From Bacillota bacterium (GTDB taxonomy: Bacteria; Bacillota; Clostridia; Lachnospirales; Lachnospiraceae): a stretch of DNA of 64,000 nt. Of the stretch, positions 33,220-42,283 are shown one piece after another. The notes under the pieces are model-generated. The model was not told where the DNA came from and ran no database searches. It saw only the letters and a list, made by a program, of their open reading frames with translations. Where the stretch lies: positions 62,001 through 126,000 of the forward strand of contig JAEZLH010000036.1 of assembly GCA_023435895.1 (NCBI GenBank). The letters run 5' to 3'. Every line of letters begins with the position of its first letter. Position 1 is the stretch's first letter. The translations under genes and the position numbers were made by a program.

Positions 33220-34566
33220 TCAATGTATTATTTCACAAAGCAGTAATTCATCTGCTAATTTATTACATATCATTACCTGTTTGATCTGATTTGACAAATC
33301 CTGATCACTTTTTACAGCCAATTTCAAATACCGCTGCGTATGACCTACCTGATATTTTTCTCCGTCTATTACAATCTCTTCTTCAAAAAGCACTCGTTCC
33401 ATTTTGCCCATAAAATTGAGTTTATATTCGTCAGAGAGCTGTTCTGCTAAAGAAATTAATTCATTGCTTCTACGGTTTTTGGTTTCTTCCGCTATTTGAT
33501 CCTTCATCTCAGCTGCTTTGGTTCCTTCTCGTTTGGAATATTTGAACACATGAATCTGATAAAAGCCTACGTTACGAACGAAGTTCTTAGTTTCTTCAAA
33601 TTCCTGTTCAGTTTCGCCCGGGAAGCCTACAATCACATCTGTTGTAAACGAAGGAATCTCAAAATAGCGTTTAATCAAGATTACTCGGTCATAGTATTCC
33701 TGTGAAGTATATTTACGATTCATTCTTGCAAGAACACTATCACTTCCGCTTTGTAAGGATAAATGAAAATGAGGACAGAATTGTCTTACCTTACTGATTT
33801 TACCCAAAAACTCATCTGTAATAATTCTTGGCTCCAAAGATCCAAGACGAATACGTTCAATTCCTTCCATCTCACCAATTTTAACTATTAAATCAGCAAG
33901 CGGATTGATCTCAGAAGCTAATACACCCTCTTCTTCGCTGCGATCAAAGTCCGTGCCATAGGAGGATATATGGATTCCAGTAAGTACGATTTCCTGATAA
34001 CCGTTTTTCACCAGCTCGCTTACTTCGGATAGGATTTCTTCTTCCTTACGACTACGCACTCTTCCTCTTACGTAAGGTATGATGCAGTAGGAGCAAAAAC
34101 GATTACAACCATCCTGAATCTTAATAAAGGCACGGGTTTTCTCCATAGTAGTACTTACATTGAGCTCTTCATATTCTCTCTGCTCACTGATATCTACTAC
34201 CAATTCTTCCTTTTCATTGGAATTCCTACAGCGTTCCACCATGGATACAATATCACCCTTTTTATTATTACCTACTACCAAATCCACTGCATGATCAGCC
34301 AAAAGTGCTTCTTCTGAAGCTTGTACATAACAACCCACCGCCGCAATCACAGCCTCCGGATTGCGCTTTTTCGCCTGATGCAACATCTGGCGGGATTTAC
34401 GATCCGCAATATTCGTTACCGTACAGGTGTTTACCACATAAACATCTGCTATCTCTTTAAAGTCTACTATCGTATAGCCCTGTGCCTCAAACATTCCCCT
34501 CATGGCTTCCGTTTCATAGGAATTCACTTTACAGCCAAGACTTAAAAATGCTGCCGTTTTATTCAT
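33220..34566 (-). CDS. mtaB: tRNA t6A37 methylthiotransferase MtaB
   Basis: A 448-residue radical SAM enzyme. The UPF0004 domain has cluster cysteines C12 (GCKVNSYE), C48 (NTCTVT) and C79 (VGCY), then the radical SAM motif CNRFCSYCIIP and a TRAM domain at the C terminus. CKVNSYE is the MtaB form (MiaB has CQMN), so it converts t6A to ms2t6A at tRNA position 37. The frame starts at 34596 but without a ribosome site; the ATG at 34566 lies 12 bases from AAAGGA. It is 96 bases upstream of ireB and on the same strand. Confidence 0.92.
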   Translation of the reverse strand: MNKTAAFLSLGCKVNSYETEAMRGMFEAQGYTIVDFKEIADVYVVNTCTVTNIADRKSRQMLHQAKKRNPEAVIAAVGCYVQASEEALLADHAVDLVVGNNKKGDIVSMVERCRNSNEKEELVVDISEQREYEELNVSTTMEKTRAFIKIQDGCNRFCSYCIIPYVRGRVRSRKEEEILSEVSELVKNGYQEIVLTGIHISSYGTDFDRSEEEGVLASEINPLADLIVKIGEMEGIERIRLGSLEPRIITDEFLGKISKVRQFCPHFHLSLQSGSDSVLARMNRKYTSQEYYDRVILIKRYFEIPSFTTDVIVGFPGETEQEFEETKNFVRNVGFYQIHVFKYSKREGTKAAEMKDQIAEETKNRRSNELISLAEQLSDEYKLNFMGKMERVLFEEEIVIDGEKYQVGHTQRYLKLAVKSDQDLSNQIKQVMICNKLADELLLCEIIH

Positions 34567-34900
34567 CGATCTATTATTTCCTTTCGTATCATTCATTGTA
34601 ATTCGTATTATTCATATTGAATCGGCTATTGCGAATCCCGGTAATCATTCTCATTGTATGTGCAGTGACATGGTTTCATATAGCTACATTTTATTGTTAA
34701 TCTTGCTAATCCAGGAAGCTAGGCAAATGTATTAAAAAAGTGTATATTACAAACCTCTGGCGTATGTAAAACCCACCATATCCCGTTATTCTTTTTCCGA
34801 CCTATACAACTTTTCCCCTTTTTTTTATGAACTTTGTATATTGACTTTTAATTTGCTAAATTATAGTATATACATATATTTAATTAAGGAGGGTTTTTAT
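34567..34900. other. Divergent intergenic region between mtaB and the HPr-like gene
   Basis: A stretch of 334 bases. Apart from the promoter of the HPr-like gene at its right end I see no conserved motif, hairpin or ORF. No convincing minus-strand promoter for mtaB was found. Confidence 0.4.
34841..34869 (+). promoter_or_regulatory. Sigma-A promoter of the HPr-like gene
   Basis: TTGACT (34841-34846), 17 bases, TAGTAT (34864-34869). The transcript would start near 34876, 25 bases before the ATG. The AAGGAGGG ribosome site lies 7 bases from that ATG. Confidence 0.7.
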
Positions 34901-35134
34901 ATGAAGACAGTTAAAATATCATTAAATTCAATTGATAAGGTTAAAGCTTTCGTAAATGACGTAACAAAATTTGATACTGATTTCGATTTAGTATCCGGAA
35001 GATACGTAATAGATGCAAAGTCCATTATGGGTATTTTCTCTCTTGATTTATCTAAACATATTGATTTAAACATCCATAGTGAAGAGAATCTTGATGGCGT
35101 TCTTGCAATCTTAAAGCCTTATATCGTTGACTAA
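34901..35134 (+). CDS. HPr-like protein without the active-site histidine
   Basis: A 77-residue HPr-fold protein. Residues KSIMGIFSLDLS match the HPr block around regulatory Ser46, but the block that normally holds His15 (GLHARPA) is replaced by SIDKVKAF, so the phospho-relay role of HPr in sugar uptake is not possible. In this it resembles Crh of Bacillus, which keeps Ser46 and works with CcpA only as a regulator. It has its own promoter and terminator, no ptsI gene beside it, and a strong ribosome site. Similar proteins are common in clostridia. A regulatory function is inferred. Confidence 0.85.
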   Translation: MKTVKISLNSIDKVKAFVNDVTKFDTDFDLVSGRYVIDAKSIMGIFSLDLSKHIDLNIHSEENLDGVLAILKPYIVD

Positions 35135-35145
35135 TACCACTAAAA

Positions 35146-35172
35146 AGGTCGCCTGATGGCGGCTTTTTTTTA
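35146..35172 (+). terminator. Terminator after the HPr-like gene
   Basis: GTCGCC pairs with GGCGGC around a TGAT tetraloop, followed by eight T residues. The stem begins 14 bases after the stop codon. Confidence 0.85.
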
Positions 35173-35362
35173 TGTCTATGGATAATTCATTAATATATGT
35201 TTTTCTGATTATTGTTAAATCATTTTGTATACCTGATTCTGTCTATCTACTTAAATTATCTTCTTCGGAATTCTCGTTTAATTAACTAATGATTTTATCT
35301 GATTCCGTTTATCTAATGAGCCATTTAACAATTAATTATGTTCCATCTCATTTCGGTTATTT

Positions 35363-35394
35363 AAGGGCTGCTGCCAAGACGAGCATCAGCCCTT
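35363..35394 (-). terminator. Putative terminator of the thiI transcript
   Basis: AAGGGCTG and CAGCCCTT are exact 8-base arms around 16 bases; T/A-rich tracts lie on both sides, so it may stop transcripts from either direction. It is 110 bases beyond the thiI stop codon. Confidence 0.55.
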
Positions 35395-35504
35395 TATTTA
35401 TAATATTAACTATATCTTATAATCTTATCTATATCTTATTTTCTTAAATAATCTAAATCACTTCATAAATCCTAATAAATCGTTATGGAACAGGCTACTA
35501 TTTA

Positions 35505-36680
35505 TTAACCAACCTCAACAATCTCTACTGTACTTAAAGCTGTTTCCACCATTTCGTTAATCTTTTCATCCAGTTTCTTTTCGGAATTTTTAATCACTTT
35601 GACACTCGGTCTGGTCACCGGATGCTTTGCTACAAATATGGTACAGCAATCCTCAAAAGGCTGAATCGAAGTTTCAAAAGTATCAATTTTTTGTGCGATC
35701 TCAACGATATCCTTTTTATCAAAGGCAATTAACGGACGATAAACCGGCATATTGCAAACTTCATTGGTTGCCGCAAGGCTATACATGGTCTGGCTAGCCA
35801 CCTGACCAATGCTCTCGCCGGTAATCATACCAAGGCAATTCTCCTGCTCCGCCAAACGCTCCGCAATTTTCATCATGTATCTTCTCATGATGATGGTCAA
35901 TTCCTCATGGGGGCACTGGTCATAGATATATAATTGAATGTCTGTAAAGTTCACAACAAAAAGCTTGATTTTACCGGTATACTTGGATATCTTCGATGCC
36001 AAATCCACAACCTTTTGCTTTGCTCTATCACTGGTATACGGGGGAGCGTGAAAGTAAGTCGCTGCCAGGGATACACCACGTTTTGAAATCATATATCCTG
36101 CTACCGGGCTGTCGATTCCACCGGATAATAGTAGCATTGCCTTACCGTTACAGCCCACCGGCATTCCGCCAAGACCAGGGATAATAATGGAATATACATA
36201 GCATTTTGTTCGTACTTCCACCGTAAATCGAACGGATGGATTGTGTACATCCACTTTCATCTCGGGAAATCTCTTTAATAAATAGGATCCCATCTCAATG
36301 CAAATCTCAGGTGAAGTCAGTTTATATTTCTTATCCGCACGTTTCGCTTCTACTTTAAAGGTAATGTTACGATCCGGGTGCATCGCTTCAATATAATCGC
36401 CCACACCTTGTGTCAAGTTCTCCCACTGGGAGCTTTCGATTACTGCAACCGGACAAATAGAAGAAATACCAAATACCTTGGTTAATGCGGATACTGTCTC
36501 CTCATAATCATACTCCTCGGGGCATTCTACAAAAATTCTGCCCTGCTCCTTTGAAACCGTAAATTCCCCAAGCGATTCCAATGCTTCTTTAATACGATCT
36601 CTTAAGGCATTTTCAAAAAGATAACGATTATTACCCTTTAAGCCTATCTCAGCGTATTTAATTAAAAATGCTTTAAACAT
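35505..36680 (-). CDS. thiI: tRNA 4-thiouridine synthase ThiI
   Basis: A 391-residue enzyme with NFLD-THUMP RNA-binding domains (about residues 1-165) and an AANH/PP-loop domain with LLLSGGIDSPVAGYM. Residues EDCCTIFVAKHPVTRP close the catalytic domain. There is no C-terminal rhodanese domain, as in Bacillus ThiI, so sulfur must come straight from a cysteine desulfurase; that partner gene lies just upstream on the same strand. It makes s4U8 in tRNA and may supply sulfur for thiazole synthesis. A GGAGG site precedes the ATG, and a small hairpin lies in the leader. Confidence 0.93.
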   Translation of the reverse strand: MFKAFLIKYAEIGLKGNNRYLFENALRDRIKEALESLGEFTVSKEQGRIFVECPEEYDYEETVSALTKVFGISSICPVAVIESSQWENLTQGVGDYIEAMHPDRNITFKVEAKRADKKYKLTSPEICIEMGSYLLKRFPEMKVDVHNPSVRFTVEVRTKCYVYSIIIPGLGGMPVGCNGKAMLLLSGGIDSPVAGYMISKRGVSLAATYFHAPPYTSDRAKQKVVDLASKISKYTGKIKLFVVNFTDIQLYIYDQCPHEELTIIMRRYMMKIAERLAEQENCLGMITGESIGQVASQTMYSLAATNEVCNMPVYRPLIAFDKKDIVEIAQKIDTFETSIQPFEDCCTIFVAKHPVTRPSVKVIKNSEKKLDEKINEMVETALSTVEIVEVG

Positions 36681-36701
36681 AATATCCTCCAGTAGTTAGG
36701 T

Positions 36702-36718
36702 CGGCCATTTGCTGGCCG
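36702..36718. repeat. GC-rich hairpin in the thiI leader
   Basis: CGGCCA and TGGCCG pair around TTTGC, 22 bases before the thiI start. Read on the plus strand it is followed by TTTGTTTTC, like a terminator for antisense transcription; on the minus strand it would form in the thiI 5-prime leader. No role is established. Confidence 0.45.
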
Positions 36719-36825
36719 TTTGTTTTCGATAGTAACATAATTTATTTTATTGAAATTTATTTTATAGTTTGATCATCCATAATTTCAGATTTAAATAAAT
36801 CATCATTTGTAGTCTCTGTTTAATC

Positions 36826-38016
36826 TTACCTTTTTCTAGTATATCTTCTTAACACCGGTACCAGATATCTAAGCTGATCCAACGTATAATCAATCTCTTC
36901 TTCCGTTGTTAACTCAGACATTGAAAACCTTATGGTGGAATCCATTAATTCTTTGGTTAAACCGATTGCAGTCAAAGTCACACTGGGGGTAGGATGATGT
37001 GAGCTGCAAGCAGAGCCTGAAGACACATAGACCCCTTTATCCTCCAGAGAATGCAAAAGCACTTCACTCCTTACTCCTTGAAAGCAAACATTCATAATGT
37101 GAGGTGCTGTATGTTTGATTAAATCCATTTCAAATGCGCCGGTGCATTCTGCCGGTAGTCCATTGATCGTTACTCCTTCAATAAGAGCTACTTCCAGTAA
37201 GAATTTTCGCTTAAGTTGATACATTTGTTCCATTTTATTGTCAAAATCCTGATATAATTCTGTTACAGCTTGTCCCAGTCCAGCAATTCCTGATACATTC
37301 TCTGTACCGGACCGCAGGTTCTTTTGGTGCCCTCCTCCGAATATGGTGGGCTTTATTTTAACTTTCTCATTCACATAGAGCGCACCTACCCCTTTGGGAC
37401 CATGAATTTTATGCCCGCTAAAGGACAGTAAATCAATTCCCATTCTCTTAGGATAGATTCTATATTTGCCAAAGGCTTGCACAGCATCCACATGAAGTAG
37501 GATATCTTTCTTTCGTTCTTTTATCTGAGCCGAAATCTCAGCAATATCTTGAACAGAACCGATTTCATTATTTACATACATGATTGAGACCAATAATGTA
37601 TTGTCTTGAATTAGCTCGTATAATTTTTCTTTTATTAATTTACCGCTGCCATCCACAGGCGCAAAACTTATTTCAAAGCCATTCTCCTCCAGATATAACA
37701 AGGTTTGATGTACCGATGGATGTTCTATTCTGGTTGTAATGATATGATTCGCACGGCGTTTATTGGCCATAGCAGTTCCGATTAACGCCAGATTGTTGGA
37801 TTCCGTTCCTCCTGAGGTATATATTATCTCCTTGGGCTCAACCTTAAGAGCACTAGCGATAATGCCCGAAGCATCCTTCATGTATTGTTCGGCCTTCACA
37901 CCCATTCGGTGCATGGAAGACGGATTACCATAGTCTTCACAGAGAACCTTCATCATGATATCCTTCACGCCCTCTGTTGCCTTTGTTGTTGCTGAATTAT
38001 CTAAGTAAATCTCCAT
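36826..38016 (-). CDS. Cysteine desulfurase, NifS-like partner of ThiI
   Basis: A 396-residue PLP enzyme of the NifS/IscS class. The PLP lysine is in SFSGHKIHGPKG (about residue 200), the cofactor-binding segment is TSGGTESNNLALIG, and the persulfide cysteine is in VYVSSGSACSSHHPTPS. It takes sulfur from cysteine and passes it to ThiI, encoded next. The start at 38016 (GGAG, 6 bases upstream) lies inside the last codons of the M23 gene, an overlap of 20 bases that suggests translational coupling. Bacillus NifZ with ThiI is the known parallel. Confidence 0.92.
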   Translation of the reverse strand: MEIYLDNSATTKATEGVKDIMMKVLCEDYGNPSSMHRMGVKAEQYMKDASGIIASALKVEPKEIIYTSGGTESNNLALIGTAMANKRRANHIITTRIEHPSVHQTLLYLEENGFEISFAPVDGSGKLIKEKLYELIQDNTLLVSIMYVNNEIGSVQDIAEISAQIKERKKDILLHVDAVQAFGKYRIYPKRMGIDLLSFSGHKIHGPKGVGALYVNEKVKIKPTIFGGGHQKNLRSGTENVSGIAGLGQAVTELYQDFDNKMEQMYQLKRKFLLEVALIEGVTINGLPAECTGAFEMDLIKHTAPHIMNVCFQGVRSEVLLHSLEDKGVYVSSGSACSSHHPTPSVTLTAIGLTKELMDSTIRFSMSELTTEEEIDYTLDQLRYLVPVLRRYTRKR

Positions 38017-38938
38017 TTGTAACTCCATTCTGCCAACTGGTTCGATCTTTCTCCATATAACGTAAAACCGAATAAGGATTTATGCTCATTTCGCCATCCT
38101 CCGTATTCACATAAATGCCAAGATGAAGATGAACGTCAAATTGACCCTTCGTACCTTCCGGACCATATCCTGTATCACCCATAAAACCAAGCATCTGCCC
38201 TGCCATTACCTTATCCCCTTCTTTCAGTTCCGGGGCATAGGAATCTAGATGTGCATAATAAAAATATCCTTTACTTGGTGATCGAATTCCAATCCGGTAT
38301 CCTCCTTGCTCCAACCAACCCATCTTTTCAATAACACCGTCTGTCATGCTTACAACAGGAAAAAAACCTCGCTTGTTATTGGATGCCATCAAATCTGTAC
38401 CCTCGTGCTTTCGATTTCCACCGTAGGTTCTTGGTTGACTCCAAGAATCCACATAGTATATATCTGCACTTTCGTTTGTGATCTTCGGCACCGGAAAATA
38501 AACCAGATCAGATAAAATTGACTGATTAAATTGATAAAGCTTTCGAAAATTCGGATTTTGTCCGACTCTGCCGATTCCTCGATAAAATGTGTACTCATCA
38601 ATTAATGGAGCATCCTTCATCTTATAGGAATTCGTCATCATACTAAAAGTCAGGTATCCTACTTCATTTGCATAGATATCTTTTTTCAAGATCGGATAGC
38701 TCTTTTTTGCAGCTTCAGCTTTTTGCTTGGCTTCTTCTATTATATTGTCCTTTAAATTATAATTACGATAATTATCATAGTCAATATTCTTTGAAGTTAT
38801 TCTTTTAATTGTGTATTCCGAATTCAGTAAATTTAGCTCAAATCCAACAATTCCAAGAACAATACCCAAAATTACTAATATAAAGATTACATCGTTACGA
38901 AAAGACCTTTTATCATACTTCATGCGTTTTGCTAACAC
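37997..38938 (-). CDS. M23-family peptidoglycan endopeptidase, membrane anchored
   Basis: A 313-residue protein with a short cytoplasmic tail, one membrane helix (about residues 17-36) and a C-terminal M23 domain. The metal ligands are in RKHEGTDLMA (HxxxD) and DVHLHLG (HxH). The part between (residues 45-150) is a helical linker of unknown role. It would trim peptidoglycan outside the membrane. The start is a GTG at 38938 with GGGAG 9 bases before it. It overlaps the cysteine desulfurase gene by 20 bases. Confidence 0.87.
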   Translation of the reverse strand: MLAKRMKYDKRSFRNDVIFILVILGIVLGIVGFELNLLNSEYTIKRITSKNIDYDNYRNYNLKDNIIEEAKQKAEAAKKSYPILKKDIYANEVGYLTFSMMTNSYKMKDAPLIDEYTFYRGIGRVGQNPNFRKLYQFNQSILSDLVYFPVPKITNESADIYYVDSWSQPRTYGGNRKHEGTDLMASNNKRGFFPVVSMTDGVIEKMGWLEQGGYRIGIRSPSKGYFYYAHLDSYAPELKEGDKVMAGQMLGFMGDTGYGPEGTKGQFDVHLHLGIYVNTEDGEMSINPYSVLRYMEKDRTSWQNGVTNGDLLR

Positions 38939-39072
38939 GAACTCACACTCCCTTTATAAAGCTTGCCCCAGTTCATAACGGTTACATTCATGTAAGAATG
39001 GGACACCTAATTATATGGTAATACGAGTCGCAATATAACAAAACGCACGAAACTATATTTTTATTTTTAATT

Positions 39073-40512
39073 TTATTTAGTTGTTGCAGTTGTGTTTTCT
39101 TTTGTTGTGGAACCTGCTGCACCTGTTGGTGTAGGTGTAGCGTCATCAAATATAAAGCTGTGAAGAGCTTCAATATTCTTTTGAAGATCAGGAACTACTA
39201 CGGACATACCACGAATTTTGATATTATCCTGGAACGCACCGTCAACCGGAATACGCAGCTGTTCAATCTTCTGTGTATTTATTCCCATATCAATAAAGGA
39301 ATTTAATAATGCCTGGAAATTCTGTTTATTAATATCCGTAGTAATCATCGGAAGGAAGTCCACCATCATTCCTGCCAATTCTGTTTTACTCTTTGATTTA
39401 CATTTTTCAAATATCTGGTTTAATAAAATTCTGTGTCTATCCGTACGTCCATAATCGTTATTGTTGCCGGTTATAGTTGAAATTTTACGGATACGTGCGT
39501 AACCGAGAGCCTGATTACCATTAAAATGATTAAAACCTTCGGTTACTGTTCTGTACTTCTTGTTTGAAATATAATTGGTGGAATTCAGATAATCTGCTTC
39601 CACTTTCTTTAGGGTTACATCAACACCGCCGATTCGATCAACAATTTTCTCGAAATTTTTGAAGTCAACTTTAACACAGCCATCAAGCTTAATATCAAAG
39701 TTTAAGGCAATTGTCTCATAGAGCAGGTCAAGTCCGCCTTTTGCATAAGCAGAATTCAGCTTATTATCATTATATCCCGGAATTTGAACATAATTATCTC
39801 TCATTAGGGAGGTAAGCTTAACTGTCTTGTTATTTGTATTCATGGTAGCAATTACGATAACGTCCGTATGACCTCTGGAACCTTCCATACCAATGGACTC
39901 TTCACCAAGCAGTAAGATGTTGTAAACTCCATCTTCGTGCCTTCCTTCCCCTGGATGACTCGGCCAGCTTATGGTAGCGGGATCAATTTCAGGAAGATCA
40001 GTTGTTTTGTCATCTTCATCAATGTAATCTTCATCAGTGGATACATCTGTATTATCTTTAAATTTATGGGTAAAATGGCTCCATATGGTACCACTGGCAT
40101 TCACACCGAAGGTTAATAAGAGCTTATTGCCAGGCGGGGTAAAAAGAAGAAAAACTCCTACTAATATAACTGTAAAAAGAGAAACTCCTAAACCTACAAA
40201 TACCTTTTTCCATTTCTTTTTCTTTTTTTGATTCTCTGTACTAAAATTGATTTCATCACTGATTTGCTTAGCCAAAGCTGCATTGATATCTGTTAATTCA
40301 TCCTCAACTTTGTCCTCGGACTCAGAAGATGCTGTAAGAGTAGCCACGGTTTCCTTATCATTTACTTGTTTTTCTAACCGTCCCTTTATCTCTTCGCTAT
40401 CTTGTGAGTAATTATCTGCATCCCCCAATGCCTTATCAATGTTTTTATAAAAATTTTCACTGAATTGTTGGTCATTGACATCGAATGCAGAATTTTCATT
40501 ATCCTTGCTCAT
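39073..40512 (-). CDS. LytR-CpsA-Psr (LCP) family phosphotransferase
   Basis: A 479-residue type II membrane protein. The first 100 residues are cytoplasmic and acidic, the membrane helix is at about residues 103-125, and the LCP domain follows, with GHTDVIVIATMN, TSLMRDNYVQIPG, LNSAYAKGG, GGVDVTL and ALGYARIRK. LCP enzymes attach lipid-linked wall polymers to peptidoglycan. The protein ends in a short Thr-rich tail. Only one copy is seen in this window. It is 134 bases upstream of the M23 gene on the same strand. Confidence 0.92.
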   Translation of the reverse strand: MSKDNENSAFDVNDQQFSENFYKNIDKALGDADNYSQDSEEIKGRLEKQVNDKETVATLTASSESEDKVEDELTDINAALAKQISDEINFSTENQKKKKKWKKVFVGLGVSLFTVILVGVFLLFTPPGNKLLLTFGVNASGTIWSHFTHKFKDNTDVSTDEDYIDEDDKTTDLPEIDPATISWPSHPGEGRHEDGVYNILLLGEESIGMEGSRGHTDVIVIATMNTNNKTVKLTSLMRDNYVQIPGYNDNKLNSAYAKGGLDLLYETIALNFDIKLDGCVKVDFKNFEKIVDRIGGVDVTLKKVEADYLNSTNYISNKKYRTVTEGFNHFNGNQALGYARIRKISTITGNNNDYGRTDRHRILLNQIFEKCKSKSKTELAGMMVDFLPMITTDINKQNFQALLNSFIDMGINTQKIEQLRIPVDGAFQDNIKIRGMSVVVPDLQKNIEALHSFIFDDATPTPTGAAGSTTKENTTATTK

Positions 40513-40575
40513 GTTTTCATCTCCTAATATAATACTTATTCTCTTGACCCTATTATATCGACCCCGGATGTAATG

Positions 40576-42063
40576 TTATGCTTCTATCTTTTCCTTCAAA
40601 ATTCGTTCAAGGAACTGATATACCCTTATTGTTGATGGAATATTCGCATTTTCCTCAATGGTATGAACCTTTGTGATATCCGGTCCGATGGAAACGATAT
40701 CAATTCCCGGCATCTTTTCAAAAATCAATCCACATTCGAGACCTGCATGAATCGCTTCAACCTTCATTTCCTTTCCATACATTTCTTTGGAAAGTTTTTG
40801 GAAATGATTACGCAGAGGGGAATCTTTTTGAAATTCCCATGCAGGATATTCTGCACGAACCACATAATCTCCTCCCAGAAAACTAGTCATATAGTTCAGT
40901 TTGCTGCTGATAAAATGTTTGTAGCTGCTCTTTGAGCTTCGTACCGAAGTACAGAATTCAACTTGATCTTCCAAGGTCTTAAATATGCCAAGATTTAAGG
41001 AGCTTTCCACTAATCCTTCTATATCAGCGCTCATGGTTTGTACCCCATAAGGCATATTAACGAGGAAAAAGAGCATTTTTTCATAGGAAACCGGATGTAA
41101 CACCTCCACGGTGTCGTCACCCAAATCTTCTATTGTATAATTTAATTCTGGTTCGCTGGTGGCTAATTCCTTTTGATATACCGTCATCAACTCTGTGATA
41201 GCCTGATTGATCTCTTGATATTCCTTATTTAGATCAATCCCCTCTGCCTCGTCCTTCACAGGAATCAAGATGTCAGCATTTGCTTCTCTTGGGATAACAT
41301 TATCTTTAAAGCCACCCTGCATATCAATCAATGCATAGCTATGTTTTTCTCTTAGGTCATATAATAATCTTCCCAATAACTTCGTAGCATTCGTACGATT
41401 ACAACCTATCTCAATGCCTGAATGACCACCAAGTAATCCTCCAATGCTTATCTTTACTTTTCGGCCATAACTTGAAACTCGCTTAATTGGCAAGGTACTG
41501 GTTCCGGTAAGTCCGCCCGCACAACTGCAAAGCAGATAGCCTTCCTCCTCAGAATCCAGATTAATCATATATTTACCTTGAAGCTTTGATAAATCCAAGG
41601 CCTTTGCTCCATGCATTCCTACTTCTTCATCCGTAGTAAGAATTGCTTCAATTCTTGGATGCTCTAACCCTTCATCTGCCATAACAGCCATAATATAAGC
41701 AACTGCAATGCCATTATCCGCACCTAATGTGGTACCGTCCGCATGAAGATAATCTCCTTCAACAATTAGCTTAATCTCATCCTTTAAGAAATCGTGGGTA
41801 TGTTCTTTTTTCTTCTCACAAACCATATCCATATGTCCTTGAAGTATGATTGCGGGTTCTTTCTCATATCCCCGGGTAGCATCCTTAATTATAATTACAT
41901 TATTTGCTTCGTCCCGCGTATATTCAAGATTATGTTTTTTGGCAAATTCCACCATATAATCACTAACTGCTTTTTCATTCCCTGAACCTCTGGGTATTCT
42001 AGAAATCTCACTAAAATATTGAAAAACATTTTTATAATCTAATTGAGTTAAGCGTTCATCCAT
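40576..42063 (-). CDS. pepD: Aminoacyl-histidine dipeptidase PepD (M20 family)
   Basis: A 495-residue cytosolic zinc dipeptidase. Metal ligand motifs are LQGHMDMVCE, LGADNGIAVAY, TTDEEVGMHGAK and INLDSEE, and the C-terminal IHAGLECGLIFEKMPGIDIVSIGP segment is also typical of PepD/carnosinase. It cuts Xaa-His and other dipeptides. The frame reaches 42105; the ATG at 42063 is 10 bases from GGAAGG and gives the family start MDERLTQLDYKNVFQYFSEI. It is followed by the LCP gene after 63 bases. Confidence 0.92.
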   Translation of the reverse strand: MDERLTQLDYKNVFQYFSEISRIPRGSGNEKAVSDYMVEFAKKHNLEYTRDEANNVIIIKDATRGYEKEPAIILQGHMDMVCEKKKEHTHDFLKDEIKLIVEGDYLHADGTTLGADNGIAVAYIMAVMADEGLEHPRIEAILTTDEEVGMHGAKALDLSKLQGKYMINLDSEEEGYLLCSCAGGLTGTSTLPIKRVSSYGRKVKISIGGLLGGHSGIEIGCNRTNATKLLGRLLYDLREKHSYALIDMQGGFKDNVIPREANADILIPVKDEAEGIDLNKEYQEINQAITELMTVYQKELATSEPELNYTIEDLGDDTVEVLHPVSYEKMLFFLVNMPYGVQTMSADIEGLVESSLNLGIFKTLEDQVEFCTSVRSSKSSYKHFISSKLNYMTSFLGGDYVVRAEYPAWEFQKDSPLRNHFQKLSKEMYGKEMKVEAIHAGLECGLIFEKMPGIDIVSIGPDITKVHTIEENANIPSTIRVYQFLERILKEKIEA

Positions 42064-42283
42064 ATAGCACATACCTTCCTTGTTAACTTTTTTGTTCTTT
42101 TCCAAAAATCAAGGTTTTCAATGAATTGTTTTACATTCATTTCCTTGTAGTATTGCATACCTGTCTATTATATCTATCACTTGTATCATAATCGTAAACA
42201 AAAGCACGCAAATACAAATAATTCAATCTGTTAGACGACAATCTTTTCAATGCGGTTCATAACTTTCACAAATTCATATTTTA

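Larger units (their letters stand above)
35135..35504. other. Non-coding region between HPr-like gene and thiI
   Basis: This 370-base AT-rich space lies between convergent genes. It contains the HPr-like terminator and, at 35363-35394, a GC-rich hairpin. Short imperfect repeats of GATTCYGTYTATCTA occur near 35230 and 35300. I see no gene. Confidence 0.5.
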
